Shown here: in pieces, positions 1 to 9,168 of the stretch
Numbering within the stretch: position 1 is the first letter of the stretch
Layout: the number at the start of each line of letters is the position of its first letter
Assembly: GCA_005883255.1 (NCBI GenBank)
Contig: VAXS01000117.1
Span: 1 to 23,672 of the forward strand
Reading direction: 5' to 3'
Source: Actinomycetota bacterium
Lineage (GTDB): Bacteria; Actinomycetota; Thermoleophilia; Solirubrobacterales; Solirubrobacteraceae
DNA length: 23,672 nt
Program-made: the position numbers and the translations under genes
The notes under the pieces: model-generated
What the model was told of the DNA's origin: nothing
Databases searched by the model: none
The model's input: only the letters and a program-made list of their open reading frames with translations

Positions 1-381
1 CTCGATCAGGAACGTGCGGGCGAACGCCGGCTCGGCGGCCATGACCTCCAGATAGGCGCGGATGCCCCGGCGCGTGCGCTCGGCCCAGTCCAGGCGGGCG
101 CCCGCCTCGGCCTCGGCCTGCAGGTGGCCGAGGAGCAGGTCCACGCCGGCGTCGTAGGCAGCGAGGAAGCAGTCCTCGCGGTCCGAGAAGTGCTCGTAGA
201 ACGTGCGCCGCGAGACACCGGCGCGGGCGACGACGTCGGCCACGGTGGTGGCGGCGTACCCCTTGTCCGCCACCGCCTCGGCCATCGCCTCGATCATCCG
301 CCCGCGCTGGGAGGCCAGCACGACCTCGCGCGCGAGCTGATGCGGACCGCGAGGGAGGGTGCGAGGCGGCGCGCTCGGCAT
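1..381 (-). CDS. TetR/AcrR-family transcriptional regulator (N-terminal part, runs off window)
   Basis: An open frame of 127 codons starts at an ATG (381-379) and reaches base 1 without a stop, so the C-terminal ligand-binding domain is incomplete. Residues about 25-75 form the TetR helix-turn-helix: a helix with MIEAMAEAVADKGYAATT, then VADVVARAGVSRRTFYEHF and SDREDCFLAAYD, which is the family signature of recognition helix plus the YxHF turn. The family binds operator DNA as a dimer and releases it on binding a small ligand, often controlling an efflux or lipid gene. The target here is unknown because the neighbour beyond base 1 is not visible. The next gene on the same strand ends 54 nt upstream. 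A TACACT box lies 13 nt before the ATG and could be a -10 element. The family call is secure; the ligand and role are not. Confidence 0.9.
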   Translation of the reverse strand, partial: MPSAPPRTLPRGPHQLAREVVLASQRGRMIEAMAEAVADKGYAATTVADVVARAGVSRRTFYEHFSDREDCFLAAYDAGVDLLLGHLQAEAEAGARLDWAERTRRGIRAYLEVMAAEPAFARTFLIE

Positions 382-435
382 AGTGGGAAACACCAGTGTA
401 CCGGGCGGAGCGGAGGGCCCCGCCCGGCGCTGGCG

Positions 436-960
436 CTACCCGGCGAGCGGGTCGCCGCTGGTCATCCTGGGCGGCGCGTCGTCGTCGTCGCCTTCGTCGC
501 CGGAGGGCGGCGGCTCGGGCTCGGCCGCGGGGGGCGGCGGGCTGGGCTCGGCCGGCGCGGGCGCCGGGGGCTCCGGCGCGGACGCCGGCGGCTCCGGCGC
601 CGTGGCCGGCTCGGTCACGGCCGTCTGCGCCTCCGGCGGCGGGCTGGGGGCGCCCGGAGCGGCCTCGGCGGGCGAGGGCGCCCCCGCGCCCGCGGGCGGA
701 GCCTCAGGCGGCGGCGCGGGCGGAGCTTCGGCCGGCGGGGCCTGGGCGGCCGGCGCCTCCGGGGCCGGCGGTGTCCCGCCCGGCGGCGGGACCGAGCCGC
801 TGGTGTCCAGCGGGCGCCCGTGCTTGTCGTACTCGACCGCGGGGCCGCCGGGCTGATCGGCGCCGCCTTCGCGCTGCGACTCGTTGAAGCGCTTCTGCGC
901 CTCGTCCAGCTTCTCCTGCGCCTGTCCGGCCAGCTGCTTGGCCTTGTCCAGGAAGCCCAT
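436..960 (-). CDS. Small protein with helical N-terminus and long Pro/Ala/Glu-rich tail, function unknown
   Basis: This 174-residue product begins MGFLDKAKQLAGQAQEKLDE, a charged heptad-like helix of about 32 residues. A short polar segment follows (about residues 33-60), then a low-complexity region rich in Pro, Ala and Glu to the end, with an acidic cluster (EGDDDD) near the C-terminus. I see no signal peptide, membrane helix or catalytic motif. The start is supported by AAGGAG 5 nt upstream of the ATG. Similar MGFLDKAKQ-type N-termini occur in uncharacterised actinobacterial proteins (from memory). The Pro/Ala-rich half is probably disordered. The gene stands alone between the UspA-like gene and the TetR gene. 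It is likely a real gene, given the ribosome-binding site and the sensible N-terminal helix, but its function is unknown. Confidence 0.72.
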   Translation of the reverse strand: MGFLDKAKQLAGQAQEKLDEAQKRFNESQREGGADQPGGPAVEYDKHGRPLDTSGSVPPPGGTPPAPEAPAAQAPPAEAPPAPPPEAPPAGAGAPSPAEAAPGAPSPPPEAQTAVTEPATAPEPPASAPEPPAPAPAEPSPPPPAAEPEPPPSGDEGDDDDAPPRMTSGDPLAG

Positions 961-1040
961 CTCTTCTCCTTGGCTGGCGTGCGTGTCGCTGCGCAGTCAA
1001 CCGCCTGCCGCCGCGGCGCGCAAGGCCACTGGACGGGTCG

Positions 1041-1550
1041 CTAGGGCGCGCCGCCGCGGTCGCCCTCGGAGCGCCCGCCCCAGGTGAGGACCGACAGCGG
1101 CGAGAGCACGCCCGACCGCTCGCGCGTAGGTGGCGCCGAGTGCTCGGGCTCCCGACGGTCCGAGGCCAGGACGTGGCGCACCGGCACGCCGGTCACCCGC
1201 GCGATCCGGTGCGGGACGTCGAACTGCAGCCACTTCGAGGCGGCGCCCGGGAGCGTGGACACGACGATCTCGTCGTACTCCTTGGGGTCCCAGACATCCG
1301 TGACCGCGTCCACCGGGTCGTGGTGGCCGGCCCGGCACTCGACCTCGAGCCCAGCCTCGCGGAGCCGCCCGTGCGCGGCGGCGGCGACGCTCTCGGCCTC
1401 CTCGCGCGCCCCCGGGCCCGGGGCGGCGGCCGGGACCAGGAGCGTGAAGCGGGTGGGTCGCTCGGCGGCCAGCTGGCGCAGCGCCTCCAGCAGCTCGTCG
1501 GAGTCGGCGGTGCGCTTGGCGACGACGAGGAAGCTGTAGGTGAACGCCAT
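1041..1550 (-). CDS. UspA-like (universal stress protein fold) protein
   Basis: This 169-residue protein has a Rossmann-like pattern: a beta strand at the start (TYSFLVVAKRT), an alpha helix (SDELLEALRQLAAE), a strand (RFTLLVPA), a long helix (REEAESVAAAAHGRLREAGL), a strand (EVECRAG), then DPVDAVTDVWDPKEYDEIVVSTLP. The last part resembles the USP stretch in which a helix is followed by a buried strand ending in a Ser/Thr-rich turn. The end of the domain reads PHRIARVTGVPVRHV, as in related actinobacterial proteins. The classical G-2x-G-9x-G-S/T ATP motif is not clear, so nucleotide binding is uncertain. The C-terminal 35 residues look disordered. GAGAGG lies just before the ATG, and the gene starts 18 nt after the dapB stop, so it probably shares the dapB transcript. 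The exact role is unknown. Confidence 0.68.
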   Translation of the reverse strand: MAFTYSFLVVAKRTADSDELLEALRQLAAERPTRFTLLVPAAAPGPGAREEAESVAAAAHGRLREAGLEVECRAGHHDPVDAVTDVWDPKEYDEIVVSTLPGAASKWLQFDVPHRIARVTGVPVRHVLASDRREPEHSAPPTRERSGVLSPLSVLTWGGRSEGDRGGAP

Positions 1551-1568
1551 CGCCTCTCAACGGTACAG

Positions 1569-2210
1569 CTAGAGCAGGTTCTCCAGCCCCACCAGCGGGG
1601 ACTCGTCGAGCTCCCCCACCCGCCGCACCGCCAGCAGCACGCCCGGCATGAACGACTCGCGGCTGATCGAGTCGTGGCGGATGGTCAGCGTCTGCCCCAC
1701 GTCGCCCAGGATGACCTCCTGGTGGGCCACCAGCCCGGGCAGCCGGACGGAGTGGATCGGGACGTCGCCGCCCATCAGCTCCGCCGTGCGCTTGGCGGTG
1801 CCGCTGGGCGCGTCCAGCTTCTGGTCGTGGTGCAGCTCGACGATCTCGGCCTTGCCCATGTGCCGGGCGGCCTCGGCGGCGAAGCGCATCATCAGCACCG
1901 CGCCGATCGCGAAGTTCGGAGCCACGAACACGTTGGCGCCGCGGGCCTCGCGCAGGGCGTCGACGTCGAACCCGGTGGTGCCGATCACCACGTGTACCCC
2001 GGCCGCCGTGGCCGCCAGCGCGTTCTCCACCGCGGTGTCCGGCGTGGTGAAGTCGACCAGCACGTCGGCGCCGTCCAGCACGTCGGCCACCGCCACGTCC
2101 AGCCGCGGATCGGCCCGCCCGGCCAGCTCCAGGTCGTCGGCCCCCTCCACGGCCGCGCACACCGCCTCCCCCATCCGGCCCGCGGCCCCCGCGACCGCGA
2201 CCCGGATCAT
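1569..2210 (-). CDS. dapB: 4-hydroxy-tetrahydrodipicolinate reductase
   Basis: DapB reduces 4-hydroxy-tetrahydrodipicolinate with NAD(P)H in the diaminopimelate/lysine pathway, supplying lysine and peptidoglycan precursors in the cytosol. Visible motifs are the dinucleotide-binding loop GAAGRMG (residues 8-14), DFTTP near 53-57, GTTG (77-80), APNFAIG (97-103) and the family signature ELHHDQKLDAPSGTA (125-139), which holds the catalytic His127 and Lys131. The protein is 213 residues, shorter than the roughly 240-270 of most DapBs, but the core motifs are present, so this looks like a compact form. The ATG was chosen because the first strand MIRVAVAGAAGRMG needs it. It overlaps the stop of the upstream M16 peptidase by four bases (ATGA), indicating translational coupling. 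dapA is not in this window. Confidence 0.96.
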   Translation of the reverse strand: MIRVAVAGAAGRMGEAVCAAVEGADDLELAGRADPRLDVAVADVLDGADVLVDFTTPDTAVENALAATAAGVHVVIGTTGFDVDALREARGANVFVAPNFAIGAVLMMRFAAEAARHMGKAEIVELHHDQKLDAPSGTAKRTAELMGGDVPIHSVRLPGLVAHQEVILGDVGQTLTIRHDSISRESFMPGVLLAVRRVGELDESPLVGLENLL

Positions 2211-3478
2211 GCCGCGGCCAGCGCCCCCGACACGGGCGCCAGCGCCGAACGGAAGGCGTCGGCCTCGGGGCCGATCCCCGCCGCCGACCAGCGCGTGGGC
2301 TGGAACAGCCCGTCGACCAGCGCCTCGAGGTCCTCGAGCGTCACCGCATCGACGCGCTCGATGAGCTCGTCCACGCCCAGCAGCGGCACGTCGGTCAGGA
2401 TGGACGACCCCAGCCGGTTCATCCGCGCCGTGGTCGACTCCAGCGACAGCACCAGCCGGCCCTTCACGTTCTCCTTGGAGCGCTCGAGCTCCTCGGCGCT
2501 GGCCGGCTCGGCCCGCAGGCGGTCGAGCTCGGCCCCCACCACCTCCAGGCCGGCGGCCAGGTTGTCGGCCCGCGTGCCCAGGTAGATGCCCACCTGGCCG
2601 GTGTGGGCGTACTGGCTGGAGAACGAGTAGACGCTGTAGGCCAGGCCGCGGCGCTCGCGGACCTCCTGAAACAGGCGCGACGAGGACGTGCCGCCCAGGA
2701 CGTTGTCCAGCACGCGCAGTGCGAACCGGCGGTCGTCGTCGCGGGGGATCCCGGGAGCGCCCAGGCACACGTGGTACTGCTCGGTGTCCTTGCGCTCGAA
2801 GCGCACGCGGGGCGCCTGCTCGCCCGGCGGCGGCCCCGGCTCGGGCACCGGGCCGCCCGCTCCCGGCAGCCAGCGCTCCACGGCCGCCGCCAGCTCGTCG
2901 TGGTCCACGGAGCCGGCCGCGGCCACCACCACGTTGCCGGGGACGTACCGGAGGTCGTGGAAGCCGCGGATGTGCTCCAGCGGGGTGCCGGCGATCACCT
3001 CGCGGCGCCCGATGATCGCCCGCCCCAGCGGATGCTCGCCGAACACCGCCTCCCCCAGGACGTCGAACACCTTGTCCTGGGGGTCGTCCTCGTACATCGC
3101 GATCTCCTCCAGGACGACCTCACGCTCGGTGTCGGCGTCCTCGAACGCCGGGCGCCACACCATGTCGCTCATCACCTCGAGCGCGCGCGGCAGGTGCACG
3201 TCGAGCACCCGGGAGTAGATCGAGGTGGTCTCCTTGCCGGTGCCGGCGTTGAGCTCGGCGCCCATCCCGTCGAAGATCTGGTCGACCTCCAGCGAGGTGA
3301 AGCGCTCGGAGCCCCGGAACAGCAGGTGCTCGAGCAGGTGCGAGAGCCCGGCCTGGTCGTCGGCCTCAGCCGACGAGCCGGTGCCGATCCAGAAGCCGAG
3401 CGCCACCGAGCGCACCGAGGGCATCGCCTCGGTGACCAGACGTACGCCCGACGGCAGCTCCGTGATGCGGTGGTCCAC
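2207..3478 (-). CDS. M16 family zinc peptidase (pitrilysin/processing-peptidase type)
   Basis: This 423-residue protein carries the inverted zinc motif HLLEH at residues 47-51 (two His ligands and the catalytic Glu). The distal Glu ligand lies in REVVLEEI near residue 124. The inactive-like C-terminal half continues with FERKDTEQYHVCLG, DNVLGGTSSSRLFQEVRE and RGLAYSVYSF, the usual M16 second-domain landmarks. There is no signal peptide, so it is probably cytosolic. The family cleaves short peptides or presequences; the substrate here is unknown. The GTG start lies 6 nt after the pnp stop, and the stop overlaps the dapB start. The order pnp, M16 peptidase, dapB recurs widely in Actinobacteria and Firmicutes, so the location supports the family call but does not reveal a role. 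Confidence 0.94.
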   Translation of the reverse strand: MDHRITELPSGVRLVTEAMPSVRSVALGFWIGTGSSAEADDQAGLSHLLEHLLFRGSERFTSLEVDQIFDGMGAELNAGTGKETTSIYSRVLDVHLPRALEVMSDMVWRPAFEDADTEREVVLEEIAMYEDDPQDKVFDVLGEAVFGEHPLGRAIIGRREVIAGTPLEHIRGFHDLRYVPGNVVVAAAGSVDHDELAAAVERWLPGAGGPVPEPGPPPGEQAPRVRFERKDTEQYHVCLGAPGIPRDDDRRFALRVLDNVLGGTSSSRLFQEVRERRGLAYSVYSFSSQYAHTGQVGIYLGTRADNLAAGLEVVGAELDRLRAEPASAEELERSKENVKGRLVLSLESTTARMNRLGSSILTDVPLLGVDELIERVDAVTLEDLEALVDGLFQPTRWSAAGIGPEADAFRSALAPVSGALAAA

Positions 3479-3484
3479 CCGGAG

Positions 3485-5728
<2,244 letters not shown>

Positions 5729-5741
5729 GTTGTCCTTTCCT

Positions 5742-5763
5742 GCCCGCGCTTCGGTCCGCGGGC
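5742..5763 (-). promoter_or_regulatory. Leader hairpin upstream of pnp
   Basis: A 7-bp perfect stem GCCCGCG/CGCGGGC closes an 8-nt loop and ends 13 nt before the pnp ATG, immediately upstream of the ribosome-binding AAAGGA. In E. coli the pnp leader hairpin is processed by RNase III and then lets PNPase repress its own translation. A hairpin in the equivalent place is suggestive of similar control, but its regulatory function here is inference. Confidence 0.45.
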
Positions 5764-5796
5764 TCGAAACCTTTGTCTCTTTCTGAGCTTCGCCCC

Positions 5797-5802
5797 ATCG
5801 TA
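5797..5802 (-). promoter_or_regulatory. pnp: Candidate -10 box for pnp
   Basis: TACGAT fits the TAnnnT -10 pattern and lies 68 nt upstream of the pnp ATG, so a transcript starting about 7 nt downstream would contain the whole leader hairpin. No convincing -35 hexamer is seen 16-18 nt upstream. This is therefore a weak candidate. Confidence 0.3.
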
Positions 5803-5825
5803 GTGGATCGACGGGCGCTGCCCCG

Positions 5826-6278
5826 TTAGCCGCCGCCCTGGCTGCAGGACCGGAACCCGACCTTGCGGGCGGCGGCGGCCAGCCGCGGGCGGGCGGCCTG
5901 CAGCGCCAGGATCTGCTGTCGCAGCGCGGCCACGTTCGACCTGCGGGCGGCCTGGACCAGCTGGGCCTCGGCGGCCAGCGACTGGCGCAGGAGCGTCACG
6001 TAGGAGTCGAAGTCGCCCTGGAGATCCGAGGGCGGGCGCAGCTTGGCGAAGCGGTCGAGGGCGGCGCGATCGGAGGCCAGGAGCTGGTCGCCCTTGGCCG
6101 CCAGCGTCTTGACGGTCCGGGTGGCCCCGATCTTCTGGTCGGCGGCGCGCTGGGCCAGGCAGAGCTGGTCGCCCTGCTTGACCAGGTCGGCCTTGGAGAG
6201 CCGGTTCCCCCCGCCGCCGCACCCGGCGACTCCCAGCGCCAGCGTGCAGACCGCCGCGATCCACGTCCGGCGTCGCAT
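5826..6278 (-). CDS. Small secreted lipoprotein, function unknown
   Basis: The 150-residue product starts MRRRTWIAAVCTLALGVAGC: a positively charged n-region, a hydrophobic stretch and a lipobox (LGVAGC) with the acylated Cys at residue 20, followed by a Gly run. It should be anchored to the outer face of the cytoplasmic membrane. The mature part is almost entirely helical and Ala/Leu/Gln-rich, with two Cys (QLCLAQ at about residue 40 and RSCSQ near the end) that could form a disulfide pinning the ends of a helical bundle. The ATG was chosen over an upstream in-frame start because it puts the Arg run directly at the N-terminus. It begins 10 nt after the DsbA-like gene. The redox neighbours make a disulfide-containing client plausible, but that is inference; no enzymatic motif is visible. 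Confidence 0.8.
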   Translation of the reverse strand: MRRRTWIAAVCTLALGVAGCGGGGNRLSKADLVKQGDQLCLAQRAADQKIGATRTVKTLAAKGDQLLASDRAALDRFAKLRPPSDLQGDFDSYVTLLRQSLAAEAQLVQAARRSNVAALRQQILALQAARPRLAAAARKVGFRSCSQGGG

Positions 6279-6285
6279 CGCCGAC

Positions 6286-6291
6286 ACCCTA
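6286..6291 (-). promoter_or_regulatory. Candidate -10 box for a leaderless lipoprotein transcript
   Basis: TAGGGT (TAnnnT type) lies 7 nt before the lipoprotein ATG and contains the stop codon of the upstream DsbA-like gene. With this spacing, transcription would start at or next to the A of the ATG. There is no clear -35. Confidence 0.25.
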
Positions 6292-6801
6292 TCCCCCGCT
6301 CCGGCGCAGGCGCGCAAGGAGCTCCGGGCTGGGCGCTCCGGCGTGGGGCGTCCCGTCCACGAACAGCGTGGGCGTGGTGGCCACGCCGGCGCGTACGCCG
6401 GCGCGGAAGTCGTGGCGCACGCGCTCCAGCACCGCGTCGGAGCGCCGGTCGCGGTCGAAGCGCTCGACGTCGAGGCGAAGCTCCTCGGCCCGCCGCCACA
6501 GGTGCGGGTCGTCGAGCCGGCCCTGATCGGCGTACAGGCTGTCGTGCATCTCCCAGAAGCGCCCCTGCAGCGCGGCCGCTTCGGCCGCGGTCGCCGCCGC
6601 CCAGGCGCGCGGGTGCTTCGAGCGCACGGGGAAGTGGCGGAACACGCGGCGCACCGGGACCTCGCCCAGCCGCACGTGCGCCAGGCGGCAGAAGTGGCAC
6701 TCGAAGTCCGCGTACTCGATCACCAGCGGCGCGCCGTCCGGACCGCGGACGTGGTCGTCGGACTGCAGCGGCGGCAGCGGGGCGCTGCGCAGGTCGGTCA
6801 A
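6289..6801 (-). CDS. DsbA-like thioredoxin-fold protein (CxxC)
   Basis: This 170-residue protein matches the DsbA/thioredoxin_4 family: ending strand LVIEYADFECHFC with the redox motif C35-H-F-C38, an inserted helical domain with HPRAWAAATAAEAAALQGRFWEMHDSLYADQ, and the cis-Pro loop GVATTPTLFVDG before the last strand and helix. FWEMHDxL and TPTxFVDG are typical of this family. No signal peptide is present, so it probably acts in the cytosol as a disulfide reductase or oxidase. I chose the TTG start at 6801, because it overlaps the TGA stop of the peroxiredoxin gene (TTGA) and the frame has no better start before the conserved region. Translational coupling suggests the protein may serve the peroxiredoxin as partner; that is inference. 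Confidence 0.85.
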   Translation of the reverse strand: MTDLRSAPLPPLQSDDHVRGPDGAPLVIEYADFECHFCRLAHVRLGEVPVRRVFRHFPVRSKHPRAWAAATAAEAAALQGRFWEMHDSLYADQGRLDDPHLWRRAEELRLDVERFDRDRRSDAVLERVRHDFRAGVRAGVATTPTLFVDGTPHAGAPSPELLARLRRSGG

Positions 6802-7265
6802 GCCACGGGGCGCGCGGCGGCCAGGCCGTCGAAGATGAGGTTGGCGCCCGGCAGCTCGGCGGGGTTGGCCGCCTGGTAGCTCCAGCGCACGACGCCGTCG
6901 GGATCGACGATCACCAGCGCCCGCTGCGGGAAGCCGCCCGGGTGGTAGACGCCGAACGCCCGGCAGGCCTCCCCCTTGGGCTCGAAGTCCGAGAGCATCG
7001 GGATGGTCACGCCCAGGCTCTCGCGGAAGGCCTTCTGCGACCAGTTGGCGTCGCAGGACACTCCGTACAGCCTGGCGCCCTGGGCCTCGAACTCGTCCAG
7101 CAGCTCCTGGTAGACGCCGAACTGGTCGGTGCACACCGGGCTGAAGGCGAACGGATAGAAGACCAGCACCGTGGTCTGGCCCAGGAGGTCTTCGCGGGTG
7201 AACGCGCCCCGGTCCTCGGTGGCCAGCCGGAAGTCGGGCGCGGGACTTCCGGCCTCGATAGTCAC
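6798..7265 (-). CDS. AhpE-like peroxiredoxin
   Basis: Peroxiredoxins reduce hydrogen peroxide, organic peroxides or peroxynitrite through a peroxidatic Cys. Here that Cys is residue 45 in FYPFAFSPVCTDQF, matching PxxxT/SxxC with Ser in the middle. The order PDFRLATEDRG, VLVFYPFAFSPVC, LYGVSCD, SDFEPKGE, FGVYHPGG and RALVIVDPDGVVRW follows the AhpE/AhpC-TSA pattern. The length (155) fits AhpE. Cys71 (VSCDAN) and Cys101 (EACRAF) are additional; either could be a resolving residue, which I cannot decide. The GTG start is preceded by GGAGG with 6-nt spacing. The gene follows rpsO after 79 nt and is coupled to a DsbA-like CxxC protein, which may be its reductant. Confidence 0.93.
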   Translation of the reverse strand: MTIEAGSPAPDFRLATEDRGAFTREDLLGQTTVLVFYPFAFSPVCTDQFGVYQELLDEFEAQGARLYGVSCDANWSQKAFRESLGVTIPMLSDFEPKGEACRAFGVYHPGGFPQRALVIVDPDGVVRWSYQAANPAELPGANLIFDGLAAARPVA

Positions 7266-7297
7266 CTTGCGCCTCCATCCTGTCGGCGCGCTTGATG

Positions 7298-7323
7298 ACG
7301 ACGCCGGGCCTCCGGCCCGTCGT
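7298..7323 (-). terminator. GC-rich hairpin between rpsO and the peroxiredoxin gene
   Basis: An inverted repeat (ACGAC plus GGGCC pairing with GGCCC plus GTCGT, a 3-nt bulge on one side and a 3-nt loop) lies 22 nt after the rpsO stop. There is no T tract on the minus strand after it, so it may be an inefficient terminator, a 3'-end stabiliser of the rpsO mRNA, or nothing. The adjacent segment 7326-7345 is a GCTCC/GCTTC-type low-complexity stretch. Confidence 0.35.
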
Positions 7324-7344
7324 AACCGCTCCGCTTCGCTCCGC

Positions 7345-7614
7345 TCACCTGCGGAGACCGAGCTCCGAGACCAGCGTGCGGTAGCGCTCGACGTTCTTGC
7401 GCTGCAGGTAGCGCAGCAGCCGCCGGCGCCGTCCCACCAGCATCAGCAGGCCGCGGCGGGAGTGATGGTCCTTGCGATGCGAGCGCAGGTGCTCGGTGAG
7501 GTCGTTGATGCGCTCGGTGAGCAGAGCGACCTGCACCTCGGTGGTGCCGGTGTCGCCGTCGCCCTGGCCGAAGCGGGCGACGAGCTCCTGCTTGCGCTCG
7601 GCCGTAACGGTCAT
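7345..7614 (-). CDS. rpsO: 30S ribosomal protein S15
   Basis: The 89-residue sequence shows the full S15 pattern: a start helix ([13 protein letters not shown]), [17 protein letters not shown], the loop [29 protein letters not shown] with its invariant HxKDxHSRRGL signature, and the end [23 protein letters not shown]15 binds the 16S rRNA central domain early in 30S assembly. The ATG at 7614 was chosen over an in-frame start six codons upstream because MTVTAERKQ is the normal S15 N-terminus. The gene starts 19 nt after ribF, its classic neighbour in the nusA-infB-rbfA-truB-ribF-rpsO order. pnp, which often follows rpsO directly, is separated here by three redox and lipoprotein genes. Confidence 0.98.
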   Translation of the reverse strand: MTVTAERKQELVARFGQGDGDTGTTEVQVALLTERINDLTEHLRSHRKDHHSRRGLLMLVGRRRRLLRYLQRKNVERYRTLVSELGLRR

Positions 7615-7633
7615 CCGGCCGGACCGTAGCAAA

Positions 7634-8500
7634 TCAGGCGCAGACCTCCCGGGCCCTCTCCACGTCGCGGCCGATCTGCGCCACCAGCTCCTCGACCGAG
7701 GGGAACAGCCGCTCGCCGCGCAGCCGCTCGACGAAGTCGATGCGCAGCTCCGTGTCGTACAGGTCCCCTTCGAAGTCGATCAGGTAGGCCTCGATCAGCA
7801 CGCCGCGGCCGGTCTCGAACTGCGGGCGCACGCCGATGTTGACCGCCGCCGGGTGGCCGTTGGCGAAGGCGGCGTACACGCCCTGGTCCGGGCGCACCAG
7901 CTGCTCGTCGGGGACCAGGTTGGCCGTGGGGTAGCCCAGGTCGCGTCCGCGGCCGTCGCCCCGCACCACGGTCCCGCGGATCTGGAAGCGCCGCCCGAGG
8001 AAGGCGATCGCGTGGGCCACCTCGCCGGCTAAGACCAGCCCCCGGATGTGGCTGGAGGAGACGGTCTCGCCCTCCACCTCCACCAGCTCCACCACCCGGG
8101 TCTCGAAGCGCGGGTCGGCGGCCAGCATGTCGGCGTCGCCCCGGGCCCGGTGGCCGAAGCGGAAGTTGCGCCCCACCGACACGTGGGTCGCGCCCAGCGC
8201 GCCCACGATCACGTCGTCCACGAACGACTCGGCGCTGCGGCGCGAGAACTCCTCGTCGAAGGGGATCACCGCCACCTCGTCCACGCCCAGCTCGCCCAGC
8301 AGCTCGGCCTTCACCGGCGTGGGCGTGAGGAGCTTCGGCGCCGCCGCCGGCTGGATCACGGCCAACGGGTGGGGGTCGAAGGTGAGGACGGTGTCGGCGC
8401 CGCGAACCACCTCGCGGTGGCCCAGGTGCACGCCGTCGAACACGCCCACCGCCACGCGGCGGGGGCGCGGCTCCACCTCGGGCAGCGGCGTGATCCTCAC
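7634..8500 (-). CDS. ribF: Bifunctional riboflavin kinase / FAD synthetase
   Basis: RibF converts riboflavin to FMN and then FAD. In the 288-residue product the N-terminal adenylyltransferase domain shows [10 protein letters not shown] (residues 19-28), [21 protein letters not shown] and SSSHIR (148-153). The C-terminal kinase domain shows [14 protein letters not shown] (181-194), the MgATP/flavin loop, then [11 protein letters not shown] and [30 protein letters not shown]. Both halves are complete. It starts at GTG (8500), 12 nt after the truB stop. The N-terminus is slightly short before the first helix, because the stretch between HLGHRE and [11 protein letters not shown] lacks the usual longer helix, but all catalytic motifs are there. 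Confidence 0.96.
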   Translation of the reverse strand: MRITPLPEVEPRPRRVAVGVFDGVHLGHREVVRGADTVLTFDPHPLAVIQPAAAPKLLTPTPVKAELLGELGVDEVAVIPFDEEFSRRSAESFVDDVIVGALGATHVSVGRNFRFGHRARGDADMLAADPRFETRVVELVEVEGETVSSSHIRGLVLAGEVAHAIAFLGRRFQIRGTVVRGDGRGRDLGYPTANLVPDEQLVRPDQGVYAAFANGHPAAVNIGVRPQFETGRGVLIEAYLIDFEGDLYDTELRIDFVERLRGERLFPSVEELVAQIGRDVERAREVCA

Positions 8501-8512
8501 AGGCGGGGAAGC

Positions 8513-9166
8513 CTACGCGGGGGGAGGCTCGGGCAGGCGGGCCAGGGCCTCGTCGAGCGGGATCGGCGTCCGCCCGTCGGCCGCCTCGAGGCCGAACGGA
8601 CCGATGGCCGTGCGCCGCAGCCCCTCGCAGTAGGCGTCGCCCAGGTCGGCGACCAGGCTGCGCACGTAGGTCCCGGCCGAGCACTCGATCTCCAGCTCCA
8701 CCCGGTCGCCGCGGCGCGGCCCCACCTGCTCGAAGCGGTACACGGTGACCTCCCGTTCGGGGAGCTCCACGGGCTCCCCCCGCCGGGCCCGGCGGTAGGC
8801 GCGCTCCCCGCCCACCTTGACCGCGGAGTGCGCCGGCGGGCGCTGGCGGATGCGGCCGGTGGGCAGCGCCAGCGGATCGGACGGGACAGCGCCGGTCACC
8901 TCGATCTCCCCCTCGGGATCCCCGGTGGTCGACGTGGCGCCCAGCCGGGCCACCGCGCGATAGGTCTTGGGCAGGGCCATGAAATGGCGCTGCGCGCGCG
9001 TCGCCCGCCCCACGAGCACGATCAGCAGGCCGGTGGCGAAGGGGTCCAGCGTGCCCGCGTGGCCCACCCGCGGCCCCCGCTTGCCCCCGAGCTCGCGCCG
9101 GACCGCCGCCACCACGTCGTGCGACGTCTTGCCCGGCGGCTTGTCCACCAGGAGGACGCCGTCCAC
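8513..9166 (-). CDS. truB: tRNA pseudouridine-55 synthase, short form
   Basis: TruB isomerises U55 in the T-loop of most tRNAs. The catalytic segment [13 protein letters not shown] holds Asp41, and [58 protein letters not shown] and [15 protein letters not shown] complete the family motifs. The protein is 217 residues, against about 290-315 for many TruBs: it stops soon after the catalytic domain ([25 protein letters not shown]) and lacks the C-terminal PUA-like domain. The GTG start (9166) is 2 nt after the nrnA stop and lets translation begin at DGVLLVDKP, the normal N-terminus. The stop is a genuine in-frame TAG, 12 nt before ribF, with no sign of a remnant domain downstream. Confidence 0.94.
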   Translation of the reverse strand: MDGVLLVDKPPGKTSHDVVAAVRRELGGKRGPRVGHAGTLDPFATGLLIVLVGRATRAQRHFMALPKTYRAVARLGATSTTGDPEGEIEVTGAVPSDPLALPTGRIRQRPPAHSAVKVGGERAYRRARRGEPVELPEREVTVYRFEQVGPRRGDRVELEIECSAGTYVRSLVADLGDAYCEGLRRTAIGPFGLEAADGRTPIPLDEALARLPEPPPA

Positions 9167-9168
9167 CG

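Noticed and set aside
124..1044. 306-codon plus-strand frame with Gly/Arg repeats across the TetR and Pro/Ala-rich genes
   Set aside because: The repeats are the reverse complement of the Pro/Ala/Glu codons of the 436-960 gene; the opposite strand has a TetR helix-turn-helix and a proper ribosome-binding site.
7326..7345. GCTCC/GCTTC repetitive stretch after rpsO considered as a repeat element
   Set aside because: Only about 20 nt, one copy in the window, no inverted symmetry good enough for a hairpin; treated as low complexity.
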